Origin: DAOTTI01 sp034437795
GTDB lineage: Bacteria; Chloroflexota; UBA11872; UBA12225
Assembly: GCA_034437795.1 (NCBI GenBank)
Contig: DAOTTI010000013.1
Location: forward strand, 1-17,693
DNA length: 17,693 nt
Reading direction: 5' to 3'
The translations under genes were made by a program, and so were the position numbers. Each line of letters starts with the position of its first letter. Position 1 is the first letter of the stretch. Below, piece by piece: positions 1 through 6,358 of the stretch. The notes beneath the pieces were generated by a model. The model made no database searches, was not told the DNA's origin, and worked only from the letters and a program-made list of their open reading frames with translations.

Positions 1-96
1 GTAGAGGACGACGTCAGCCTGAGCCAGGAGGTCGCGTCCGCGCACGGTGAGCAGGCCCGGGTCGCCCGGCCCTGCCCCCACCAGATACACCGTCAT
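1..96 (-). CDS. cobA: Uroporphyrinogen-III C-methyltransferase (SUMT), N-terminal fragment
   Basis: SUMT transfers two methyl groups from S-adenosylmethionine to uroporphyrinogen III, giving precorrin-2, the first committed step to siroheme and cobalamin. Only the first 32 residues lie in the window; the gene runs off the left edge. They begin MTVYLVGAGPGDPGLLTVRG, the glycine-rich N-terminal SAM-binding signature of this methyltransferase family. The ATG is preceded by AGGGG with a 6-nt spacer. The start lies 45 bp downstream of the nitrite reductase stop on the same strand, so the two are probably co-transcribed. That makes sense because nitrite reductase needs siroheme. I cannot see whether the missing part carries a fused uroporphyrinogen-III synthase domain. 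Confidence 0.93.
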   Translation of the reverse strand, partial: MTVYLVGAGPGDPGLLTVRGRDLLAQADVVLY

Positions 97-141
97 CCGC
101 AGCCCCTTGTTCACCCGCCCCAAAGCGAGCAGCTTGCGCCC

Positions 142-1878
142 TCAGGCCACGGCGTCCGCCAGGGCCGGCTGCCGCTCCGTCCCGCCGGTGCCGCGGCCGC
201 CGGGGGCCTCACGCGCCCGGCCGGCGGCGATCTCCGCCGCCACCTCCACCAGTGGTTCGCCACGCGCGTGCGCGCGCACCAGCCGCTCGGCAATGGCCGG
301 GACCTCATCAGCGGGGATCTTTTCCAGCACCTTCTGGCCCGGGCGCGGGTCCAGTCCGGTCCTGCCGTTGACGAAGATGTCGAAGGTCTCGATGACCTGG
401 CCGTTGACCCGCGTCTTGCCGCCCAGGAAGCCGATGTCGGCGGCCTGGTGGTTCCCGCAGGCGGCGGGGCAGCCTGACCAGTTCATGGCGATCGGCCGGA
501 GCCGTAGCTGGCGTCCTTCCCGTGGTAGTGCCGCGTGGACGATCGCGCCATTGCTGTCGGTGACCGTGCCGTTCGACATGCCGCCGGTCCCTGCGGCCCC
601 GTTGATGTCCCTGATGGGGCCGTTCGAGGGGCCACGGCCCAGCAACGTGCGCTCCAGGTGATCGATCACCTCTCTGGCCTTGGCCTTGGTCTCCGCCAGC
701 GCCAGATTGCAGTAGTCGATCCCGATGCAGCTCACCGTGCCCCGCATGATCGGAGACGGATCCGGGCGCAGCTCCCGCAGCAGGGGCTCGGCCAGCAGGT
801 CCGGCAGGGCTGAATCGGGGATGTTGATCAGGATCACGTTCTGGCCGATGGTGAACCGCACCTCCCCGCTGCCGTAGGTATCGGCCAACCGCGCCAGCTC
901 ATCGAACTGCCCGGCCGACGACCGGCCTACCGGCACGCACAGGCCCACGGCGTAGAGGCCGGCTCCCTTCTGCTGGGTGATCCCCAGGTGGTCCGTCTGG
1001 TGGCGGTGGCGCGCCTCCTGCCCTGCCGGCAGCAGCGGGTGCCCCAGGCGGGCCTCCACCTCGGCGCGGAACCGCTCAATCCCCCAGTCCTCGATCAGGA
1101 AGGCCATCCGCGCCCGCGAGCGGGTCTCCCGCGGCCCGTGCTCCGCAAACAGGAGCGTGATCTGGGCACAGAGCTCCGCCCCTTCGCTCACCGGCACAAA
1201 GGCGTCCAGAGGGGCGCCCACGGTCATGCCCCCCGAGCCCATCTTGCCACCGACGCGGACGTTGAACCCCGCCACCAACTCCCCGTCCACGACTTTGGTC
1301 GCCGGGGTCAGACCGATGTCCTGCGCCTCCGTGTTGGTGCAGTTCTCCAGGCAGCCGGTGATCGTGACGTTGAACTTGCGCGGCAGATTGGCAAAGCGCC
1401 GGTCGCCGAGCAGCCGGTCATGGTACGCGCGGACCACCGGCGAGGCATCGAACAGCTCGTAGGCGGTCAGTCCGGCCAGGGGGCAGCCGACGACGTTCCG
1501 GCTGTTGTCCATCCCCGTCTGGCGCGTGGTCAGGCCAGCGGCGGCCAGGCGCTCCAGGATGTCTGGGATGTGCTCGATGCGCATCCAGCGCAGCTGCACC
1601 TGCTGGCGCGTGGTGACGTCGATCACGTCGCGCCCGTACTCGCGCGTGATGGCGGCCATCTCGCGGACCTGCCTGCTGGTGGCAAACCCGTTGGGGATGC
1701 GCACGCGCAGCATGAAGTGCCCAGGCGTTGGCTTGCGGAAGAAGACGCCGAACCACTTCAGCCGTTCCTTGTCGTCGTCGGTGATCGCTTCCCACCCTTC
1801 GCGGGCGTAGCGGAGGAGGTCCGGCATGATGTCCAGGGGATGCTTGGCGTTCTTGATCTCCTCGATCTTGTTGGGCAT
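142..1878 (-). CDS. nirA: Ferredoxin-type siroheme nitrite reductase (NirA; nitrite/sulfite reductase family)
   Basis: A cytoplasmic enzyme that reduces nitrite to ammonium with six electrons, using siroheme bridged to a [4Fe-4S] cluster. The 578-aa product has the two-fold repeat layout of the family: an N-terminal ferredoxin-like half (around residues 45-120, with GHFMLRVRIPNG and TTRQQVQLRW), then the first and second catalytic halves. The cluster/siroheme cysteines are visible as CX5C at Cys384/Cys390 and CX3C at Cys470/Cys474, in the WSGCPAACGNHQ context. An Asn/Gly-rich insertion of about 35-40 residues lies between the pairs. I chose the ATG at 1878 because AGGAG sits 10 nt upstream and the protein then starts MPNKIEEIKNAKHPLDI, a family-like N-terminus; the ORF opens further upstream at 1971 without family similarity. 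Sulfite reductase is the alternative, but the nitrite-type channel upstream and SUMT downstream favour nitrite. Confidence 0.92.
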   Translation of the reverse strand: MPNKIEEIKNAKHPLDIMPDLLRYAREGWEAITDDDKERLKWFGVFFRKPTPGHFMLRVRIPNGFATSRQVREMAAITREYGRDVIDVTTRQQVQLRWMRIEHIPDILERLAAAGLTTRQTGMDNSRNVVGCPLAGLTAYELFDASPVVRAYHDRLLGDRRFANLPRKFNVTITGCLENCTNTEAQDIGLTPATKVVDGELVAGFNVRVGGKMGSGGMTVGAPLDAFVPVSEGAELCAQITLLFAEHGPRETRSRARMAFLIEDWGIERFRAEVEARLGHPLLPAGQEARHRHQTDHLGITQQKGAGLYAVGLCVPVGRSSAGQFDELARLADTYGSGEVRFTIGQNVILINIPDSALPDLLAEPLLRELRPDPSPIMRGTVSCIGIDYCNLALAETKAKAREVIDHLERTLLGRGPSNGPIRDINGAAGTGGMSNGTVTDSNGAIVHAALPREGRQLRLRPIAMNWSGCPAACGNHQAADIGFLGGKTRVNGQVIETFDIFVNGRTGLDPRPGQKVLEKIPADEVPAIAERLVRAHARGEPLVEVAAEIAAGRAREAPGGRGTGGTERQPALADAVA

Positions 1879-2018
1879 GCTGCGTGATCTCCTGTGGTGA
1901 TGGCGGCGGGCCGGCGCTTGCGCCCGCACCGTCGCGCTGGGGGCGCCAGGCCCGAGCGCCGGCCACCGCATGCTAGCGCTGTGTTGGACGACCTGTCTGG
2001 GAATGCTCCTTCGCTCCG

Positions 2019-2055
2019 GTTGCTCTCTTCCTGTAATCTGATTGCTCCGTTCCGG
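2019..2055. repeat. 37-bp direct repeat, copy 1 (upstream of nirA)
   Basis: Identical over 37 bp to positions 2093-2129; it begins gttgctctcttcctg and ends attgctccgttccgg. It is the copy nearer to nirA. The unit is clearly less GC-rich than the surrounding DNA. Confidence 0.95.
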
Positions 2056-2092
2056 TCCAACAGGCTCTGGCGGCTAACGCAATCTGTGAGCA

Positions 2093-2129
2093 GTTGCTCT
2101 CTTCCTGTAATCTGATTGCTCCGTTCCGG
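2093..2129. repeat. 37-bp direct repeat, copy 2 (upstream of nirA)
   Basis: The second identical copy, offset by 74 bp from the first. It is followed directly by two more GCTCCGKT words at 2131 and 2140. Confidence 0.95.
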
Positions 2130-2203
2130 CGCTCCGGTCGCTCCGTTGCCGAACCAGGGAGAACCAGGGATGGCACGCCCCAGTTGGTGAGCCTGATCAG
2201 GCG

Positions 2204-3121
2204 CTAGGACGCCGGCTGCGGCGCCCCGCTTGGGCGCGCCTCGTTCAGTGGTGCCCCACTCGGGTATGACCACCTGGCGCCGGGAGCTGCGGCCGGAACA
2301 GCGCGGGCCATGGCCGGAGCAACAGCGTCTGGCTGCGCTCCCGCGCCGGCAAACCGACGCACAGGGCTGCTCAACCAGTACAGCGTGGCCACGAACCCGG
2401 CGCCGCCGATGACGTTCCCCAGCGTGACCGCGCTCAGGTTCCAGGCGAAGCCGGCCCAGCCGATCGGAGCCTCGTGCGGCAGGAACAGCCCGATACCGAG
2501 CAGGGTCATATTGGCCACACTGTGCTCAAACCCCGCGCCGATAAAGGCGAAGAGGTACCAGAAGATCAGGACCAACCTGGCGGTCTCGCTCTGGGCGCGC
2601 TGGGCCATCCATACCGCGAGACAGACCAGCCAGTTGCACAGGATGCCTCGCACGACCAGGGGCCAGAAGGGGAGCGTCATCTTGGTGGCGACGGTCCTGA
2701 GCACGAAGCTCTGCTGAGGGTCGGCCGAGAGCGCTCCGGACTGGACCACCAGCCAGGCCAGGAGCAGCGACCCGGCCAGGTTTCCCGCGAAGCACCAGCC
2801 CCACAGGGCCGCCAGCTCACTGATGCGCGAGCGGCCGGTGAGCACCCCCACCGTCAGGAACAGGTTGTTGCCGGTAAAGAGCTCGGAGCCGGCAAAGATG
2901 ACCAGGCTCAAGGCGACGCCGAACGAGGCGCCCATCAGCGCCTTGGTCAGGGGCGATCCCGCCGCCGCCAGCGGGGCGCCGATGGCGAAGATGAGCACGA
3001 TGCCGAAGCCGACGTAGATGCCGGCCAGTGCGGAAAGAATGAAGTAGCCCAGGGGAGCACGCCGCAAGGCGCGGACCTTGGCCTCAGCCGCCAGGGCTAC
3101 CTTCTCAATGGTCGGGTCCAC
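2204..3121 (-). CDS. Formate/nitrite transporter (FNT) family channel
   Basis: A six-helix membrane channel of the FocA/NirC family, which assembles as pentamers and passes small monovalent anions such as formate or nitrite. Both family signatures are present: FAGSELFTGN after the second helix, and GILCNWLVCLAVWMA in the second half; FEHSVANM carries the conserved pore histidine and asparagine region. I chose the GTG at 3121 (305 aa, a usual family length) because GAGGAGG lies about 11 nt upstream. The frame stays open to a TTG at 3229, but that extension (36 aa, hydrophilic) has no family resemblance. It lies directly upstream of nirA on the same strand, so nitrite is the likely substrate (NirC-like role); the family alone does not separate nitrite from formate. 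Confidence 0.92.
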   Translation of the reverse strand: MDPTIEKVALAAEAKVRALRRAPLGYFILSALAGIYVGFGIVLIFAIGAPLAAAGSPLTKALMGASFGVALSLVIFAGSELFTGNNLFLTVGVLTGRSRISELAALWGWCFAGNLAGSLLLAWLVVQSGALSADPQQSFVLRTVATKMTLPFWPLVVRGILCNWLVCLAVWMAQRAQSETARLVLIFWYLFAFIGAGFEHSVANMTLLGIGLFLPHEAPIGWAGFAWNLSAVTLGNVIGGAGFVATLYWLSSPVRRFAGAGAQPDAVAPAMARAVPAAAPGARWSYPSGAPLNEARPSGAPQPAS

Positions 3122-3469
3122 TGACGTGACAGCCTCCTCGGTTGTGTGCTTCTGCTTGGTGAGATCTCGCTGGTTAGGATCTCGCCCGCCCCTCGGAGGC
3201 GTCGCTGGCTCAAGCGGGCGTCCGGCCAAGACGCGTCATTGCGTACCGCGCTTACTCTAGCCCGTTTGGGCAGACGCGGCCTATGGACAGGCGGTACAAA
3301 CCTCCGCCCCAACCGCTGTGCGCCGCCTCCAACCGGTGGGGCGCCTGGCCGCCGGTGCACGCCGAGCAGGGCACCCGATGCCCCGCGCGCGGGGACAGTA
3401 CCGCAAGCAAGCGCTGGCGCGGATGCCTCACAGCCTGCGGGACATTTCCCCTGCCTCTGGAAGAAGTTC

Positions 3470-3592
3470 CCGCTCCCACAGGGAGAGGGCCAGGGTGAGG
3501 GCTCCGCCTCAGAGACAGTCCCCGCTCCCTCTGGGAGAGCGGGAGCCCGCGAAGCGGGCGGCGGAGATGGCTCCGCTCAGGAATCCGGGCTT
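3470..3592 (+). repeat. REP-like palindromic elements, cluster A (two units)
   Basis: Unit one (about 3470-3515) has the core cgctccc-aca-gggagaggg followed by cagggtgagggctccgcc. Unit two (about 3521-3592) has cccgctccctct-gggagagcggg, a second small hairpin cccgc-gaa-gcggg at 3546-3558, then ggctccgctcaggaatccgggc. The shared pattern of a palindromic core, then GAGGGCTCCGC, then a tail resembling GAATNNTCCAGGCTAG recurs at 4504, 6938, 8541, 17464 and 17593. Confidence 0.8.
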
Positions 3593-3605
3593 ACCACAAG
3601 GGGGT

Positions 3606-3648
3606 GGGGACGGAGGGTGCGGCGGGAGGCACCGCACCCTCCGTCCCC
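3606..3648. repeat. Perfect 17-bp inverted repeat (hairpin)
   Basis: The left arm ggggacggagggtgcgg (3606-3622) is exactly complementary to the right arm ccgcaccctccgtcccc (3632-3648), with a 9-nt loop. No T-run follows on either strand and neither neighbouring gene ends here. It could be a factor-independent stop on unannotated transcription, a processed RNA hairpin, or a remnant of a small mobile palindrome. Confidence 0.9.
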
Positions 3649-3772
3649 AGGAGTGGAGGAAGGGGGCGTAGGGCCGGCACCAATGGGGACCAGCACCGGA
3701 CCAATCCCAGCATACGGGAGCGACCTGGCCCGCCTCCAGAGGCCGGCTGCACAACCGGAGCCGGCGCCTTTT

Positions 3773-3794
3773 GGGCACTATGCCTATTGTGCCC
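3773..3794. promoter_or_regulatory. Inverted repeat upstream of the receiver gene
   Basis: The arms gggcac and gtgccc flank a 10-bp AT-richer spacer (tatgcctatt), about 127 bp upstream of the receiver start codon. It could be an operator or a small hairpin; six-base arms can arise by chance. Confidence 0.3.
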
Positions 3795-3920
3795 AGGGCT
3801 GGCGCGGGTGTAGCCTACGGCTGTTGCGGTGTGACGTCAACGCTCGCCGTACGGCGCCAATGGGCGGCGACGGCAGCACCGGCAACAGTAGGACAGCAGC
3901 GAATAGAACGGAACTGGAGC

Positions 3921-4382
3921 ATGAGCGCAGCGACTGTGGCGGCCGTCAGGCCGGCCCCGGCCGAGCACGGGAGCGTACCCGCAGCAGATCAGGCAGCGGA
4001 TGGCCGTAGGGATGAAGGTGCGGCCAAGAAGGTCCTGATCGTGGACCGGGAGCCGGGTTGGGTGGCCGAGCTAGCCCGCCACCTGTCCGCGCAGGGATAC
4101 GCCCCCATCACGGCGGGGGATGGCCTCCACGCCCTCTACGCCGTCGAGCGCGAGCGGCCGGATCTGGTCCTGCTCGAGCTGGAGCTGCCTGCGCTCTCCG
4201 GGTTCCGGCTGCTGCGCTTGCTCAAGCACGGCGGCGCCGCGCCGGCGGTTCCGGCGATCGTGCTCACGGCGCTGAGCTTCCAGGAGGCGCAGGACGCCAT
4301 CCGCGCTGGCGCCGACGACTTTCTCCAGAAGCCGGTCTTGCCCCAGCAGGTGGTCAGCCGCGTGCAGCAGCTGCTCCGCTGA
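3921..4382 (+). CDS. Single-domain receiver protein with Glu at the phospho-acceptor site
   Basis: A 153-aa cytoplasmic CheY-like protein: about 36 Ala/Pro-rich, probably disordered residues, then one receiver domain (about residues 37-153) and no output domain. The fold markers are clear: KKVLIVDREP (beta1), PDLVLLELELPALSG (beta3), IVLTA with Thr116, and FLQKP with Lys137. The key residues are altered. The phospho-acceptor position, four residues before Pro90, is Glu86 instead of Asp, and the second acidic residue of the usual DD pair is Arg43. Glu here often mimics the phosphorylated state, so the protein is probably not switched by ordinary phosphotransfer. The ATG at 3921 is chosen because the preceding sequence lacks family similarity; only a weak cggaa/ggag precedes it. 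No histidine kinase is nearby, so the partner is unknown. Confidence 0.85.
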   Translation: MSAATVAAVRPAPAEHGSVPAADQAADGRRDEGAAKKVLIVDREPGWVAELARHLSAQGYAPITAGDGLHALYAVERERPDLVLLELELPALSGFRLLRLLKHGGAAPAVPAIVLTALSFQEAQDAIRAGADDFLQKPVLPQQVVSRVQQLLR

Positions 4383-4503
4383 CCTCTATCGTTGGTCCTT
4401 CGTCGTCCATCGCCCCACACGGGCACTGTCGACCGACGCTCTCGCGCGGATTCCTGGGGAGATAGCAGGCCTTTCCGTCCAATGCCGGCGCCCCAGCGGG
4501 GAG

Positions 4504-4552
4504 CCCCCTCTCCCTTTGGGTGAGGGCTCCGCCCGCGAATAGTCCAGACTAG
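4504..4552 (+). repeat. REP-like element, copy B (overlaps the pirin stop)
   Basis: A shortened copy: ccctctccctttggg, then tgagggctccgcccgcgaa and a tail tagtccagactag. The second half of the palindromic core is contracted. The tail includes the cta at 4549-4551, which is the TAG stop codon of the pirin gene on the minus strand. Confidence 0.75.
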
Positions 4553-5412
4553 CGGTTGCTGCTGCGTGCGTGACGGTGCGCGGCAATGGGCCGTCCGGTG
4601 ATCAGCACGAAGCGCAGCGGCTCCGTCCCCCGCGCGGCCCGCGCCCGCAAGACGTTACCTTCCCCTAGCACCAGGCGCTGGTGGGCGCCCGCGTCTACGG
4701 CCGGCGTGCCAATCTGCCCCCGGCCGGAGAGCACGTAAACGATCCCCTGGTACGCCGCCGGCACCGGCAGGGCCAGTACGGCGCCGGGGGCGAGGCGCAC
4801 GTCCAGGTACAAGGTGGGGTTGCGCAGCTCAAGGGGCGAGCGCCGGCCGGCGTACTCCCCCGCCACCACGCGGACGCGGGCGCCGTCGCCTTCCACCTCC
4901 GGCACGTCCCCTGGGGCCAGCAATTGGAACGCCGGCTCGAGCTCGCGATCGTCCGGCGACAGCATGATGAAGAGCTGCAGCCCGCGGTAGGGTTCCCCGC
5001 CGGCCGGCGCCTCCGAGTGGGCGTAGCCGCGCCCAAAGCGGTTCCGCTCCACCCCGCCGGCCACCACCATCCCCGCATTGCCCAGCGAGTCGTCGTGGTA
5101 CAGCGCGCCCTCCAGGGCGTAGGTCACCACCTCTACGCCCCGATGCTGGTGCATTGGGAACATCACCTGCGGCGGCACGTCGTCGTGCATCAGCGCCGGA
5201 AAGGGGTCGAGCGCGTCCAGCCCCGACCCCTGCCCGATCACCAGCCGACTACCCATACCGCTCCCCGGCAGCGGCCGCAGCGGCGCCGAGACCGACCGGA
5301 TGGCCCGCTCGTTCCAGGCCGTCTGCGGGCCCACGGCCGTATCTGGCCCAGCCGGCTGGCTCCCTCGTTCTGGCCCAGACATCGTGACCCTTCCTTTGGT
5401 GTCCTCGCTCAT
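4549..5412 (-). CDS. Pirin family protein (bicupin)
   Basis: A 287-aa cytoplasmic protein of the pirin family, iron-binding double-cupin proteins; some bacterial members have quercetin 2,3-dioxygenase activity or act in redox-linked regulation. The N-terminal cupin carries the metal ligands: His88 and His90 in HQHRGVEVVTYALEG, then His132 and Glu134 in GRGYAHSE, with spacing close to that in characterised pirins. The C-terminal cupin follows (about residues 190-280). The ATG at 5412 has AGGAG 7 nt upstream; a second ATG 30 bp further in also has a purine-rich site (aaggaaggg), so a 277-aa start is possible. It lies 165 bp downstream of the yceI-type gene on the same strand and may share its regulated promoter. 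The real substrate cannot be told from sequence. Confidence 0.92.
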   Translation of the reverse strand: MSEDTKGRVTMSGPERGSQPAGPDTAVGPQTAWNERAIRSVSAPLRPLPGSGMGSRLVIGQGSGLDALDPFPALMHDDVPPQVMFPMHQHRGVEVVTYALEGALYHDDSLGNAGMVVAGGVERNRFGRGYAHSEAPAGGEPYRGLQLFIMLSPDDRELEPAFQLLAPGDVPEVEGDGARVRVVAGEYAGRRSPLELRNPTLYLDVRLAPGAVLALPVPAAYQGIVYVLSGRGQIGTPAVDAGAHQRLVLGEGNVLRARAARGTEPLRFVLITGRPIAAHRHARSSNR

Positions 5413-5469
5413 TGCGGATCTCCTGAAAGCGTAGCCGCTGCCGGCCGGACCGACCCGCCGGACGTCACG

Positions 5470-5494
5470 ACGTCACCACGGGCGCGGCCGGCCG
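5470..5494. repeat. 25-bp direct repeat upstream of pirin, copy 1
   Basis: Begins acgtcaccacgggcg and ends in ggccggccg; identical to 5544-5568. It lies in the yceI-pirin intergenic space, 58 bp upstream of the pirin start codon. The flanking gacgtcacgacgtc adds two GACGTC words. Confidence 0.9.
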
Positions 5495-5543
5495 CGCGGA
5501 TGGGAGGCGTGTACGGGCGTGAAACCGGCGGCAGTGGAGACAA

Positions 5544-5568
5544 ACGTCACCACGGGCGCGGCCGGCCG
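5544..5568. repeat. 25-bp direct repeat upstream of pirin, copy 2
   Basis: Identical to 5470-5494 at an offset of 74 bp, ending 10 bp from the yceI stop codon. It may be a pair of regulator sites or a local duplication. Confidence 0.9.
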
Positions 5569-5577
5569 GAAGCGCCG

Positions 5578-6189
5578 TCAGGACGCCGCGCCGGAAGGCG
5601 CCTCCTCTCGAACCGCCTCCACCTCCAGACTCACGCGCACCTCGTCACCGACCAGCACGCCCCCCGTTTCGAGCGGGGCATTCCAGGTCAGGCCAAAGTC
5701 CTTGCGGTTGATCCTGGTCCGGGCGCTAAAGCCGGCCACGGTGAAGCCAAAGGGGCTCTGGCTCGTGCCCAGGTACTCGCCCTCCAGGGCGACCGGACGG
5801 GTGACGCCGCGGATGGTCAGATCGCCGTAGACGGTGAACTCCCCGTTCCCCTTGGGCACCACGCGGCTGCTCCGGAAGGTGAGATAGGGGTACCGGTCGG
5901 CGTCAAAGAAGTCCGGCGAGCGCAGATGCGCGTCGCGCTGGGGCTCGCGCGTGTCGACGCTGGCGGCGGCGATGTTGACGTCGACGTGCGATCCGGCCGG
6001 ATCCGCCTCATTGACGAGGATGGTGCCCTCCACGTCGGCGAAGCGCCCTTTGACCGTCGCCACCATCAGGTGCTTGACGGCAAACTCCACGTGCGAGTGC
6101 GCCGGATCGATGCGCCACGTGGTCACTCGCTGGGAGGGGGCTCCACCTGGGGCTGGAGCGGGAACGGCGGGGCTGGAAGTACTGGTCAT
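5578..6189 (-). CDS. YceI family protein (polyisoprenoid-binding-like lipocalin fold)
   Basis: A 203-aa protein of the YceI family, small beta-barrels that bind long isoprenoid or amphiphilic ligands; several members are stress- or base-inducible and some are periplasmic. Family landmarks are plain: TTWRIDPAHSHVEFAVKHLM at the barrel start (about residues 24-43), then VDVNIAAASVDTREPQRDAHLRS, PDFFDADRYPYLTF, GDLTIRGVTRPV and the final VGDEVRVSLEVEAVR strand. The first 20 residues are Ser/Pro/Ala-rich with no hydrophobic stretch, so I see no signal peptide and a cytoplasmic location is likelier. The ATG at 6189 is the only sensible start, though its ribosome site (acgggtcaccc) is weak. A strong promoter with two palindromes lies upstream, and a divergent HxlR-type regulator is next door. 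Confidence 0.92.
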   Translation of the reverse strand: MTSTSSPAVPAPAPGGAPSQRVTTWRIDPAHSHVEFAVKHLMVATVKGRFADVEGTILVNEADPAGSHVDVNIAAASVDTREPQRDAHLRSPDFFDADRYPYLTFRSSRVVPKGNGEFTVYGDLTIRGVTRPVALEGEYLGTSQSPFGFTVAGFSARTRINRKDFGLTWNAPLETGGVLVGDEVRVSLEVEAVREEAPSGAAS

Positions 6190-6235
6190 TGGGTGACCCG
6201 TCTCGAGGCCGCGCCTGGCGCGGTCCTGGTTTGCT

Positions 6236-6256
6236 TTACTGCGTTTAACGTAGTAA
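6236..6256. promoter_or_regulatory. 21-bp near-perfect palindrome, probable operator downstream of the yceI promoter
   Basis: Half-sites TTACT-N-CGTT and AACG-N-AGTAA are symmetric around a central base, with only the two N pairs mismatched. It covers roughly +3 to +23 of the yceI transcript if the promoter at 6265-6293 is right, a classic repressor position. TTACT/AGTAA halves resemble sites bound by thiol-sensing HxlR/YodB-type regulators, so the divergent HxlR protein is the obvious candidate. Confidence 0.7.
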
Positions 6257-6264
6257 CAATGGTA

Positions 6265-6293
6265 TTTATAGCATCGGACCAATGCTACGTCAA
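6265..6293 (-). promoter_or_regulatory. Sigma-70-type promoter for the yceI gene
   Basis: On the minus strand, -35 TTGACG (6293-6288) and -10 TATAAA (6270-6265) are separated by exactly 17 bp. The predicted start is near 6258, about 69 nt before the start codon. This is the best promoter match I found in the window and lies in its most AT-rich stretch. Confidence 0.8.
6269..6287. promoter_or_regulatory. Inverted repeat in the spacer of the yceI promoter
   Basis: TAGCAT and ATGCTA flank a 7-bp spacer, filling the gap between the -35 and -10 boxes. A protein bound here would block RNA polymerase. A separate 10-bp palindrome CGCTATAGCG sits at 6301-6310, on the side of the divergent regulator gene. 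The plus-strand promoter is less clear; TTTAAC (6244) with TATAGC (6267) at 17 bp is a weak option. Confidence 0.55.
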
Positions 6294-6358
6294 GGGATGT
6301 CGCTATAGCGTTGGTACTATTGGGTGGACACGAGCATGAGTACCCAGGAGCAGCGGCC

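Larger units (their letters stand above)
1879..2203 (-). promoter_or_regulatory. nirA leader / intergenic region with repeats
   Basis: This 325-bp stretch between the channel gene and nirA has no credible gene. It holds a 37-bp direct repeat in two identical copies, five copies of the word GCTCCGKT (plus-strand starts 2013, 2044, 2118, 2131, 2140), a tandem 10-bp repeat gaaccaggga at 2151-2170, and a 12-bp palindrome gcctgatcaggc at 2191-2202 next to the channel stop codon. The middle part is less GC-rich than its surroundings. I could not pick out a convincing -35/-10 pair. It may be a leader RNA or a cluster of regulator sites controlling nirA separately from the channel gene. Confidence 0.55.
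3122..3920. other. Divergent intergenic region, no gene seen
   Basis: About 800 bp between the channel gene (minus) and the receiver gene (plus). Long open frames cross it, but their translations are Arg/Pro/Gly-rich with no family resemblance, as expected for open frames in high-GC non-coding DNA. It holds two REP-like units (3470-3592), a perfect 17-bp-arm hairpin (3606-3648) and a short inverted repeat (3773-3794). Promoters for both flanking genes should lie here, but I could not assign hexamers with confidence. Confidence 0.6.

Noticed and set aside
1758..2273. Minus-strand frames through the nirA leader encoding repeated NGAIRLQEESN-like peptides
   Set aside because: The peptide repeat is just the 37-bp DNA repeat read in frame; no good start signal or family match, and it overlaps the nirA start.
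3146..4009. Long plus-strand open frame covering the divergent spacer
   Set aside because: The translation is Arg/Gly/Pro-rich, runs through REP elements and a hairpin, and overlaps the receiver gene in another frame; typical high-GC spurious frame.
4681..6339. 552-aa plus-strand open frame opposite pirin and yceI
   Set aside because: It lies antisense to two clear family members; its composition (His/Arg/Pro/Gly-rich) is a shadow of their codons.
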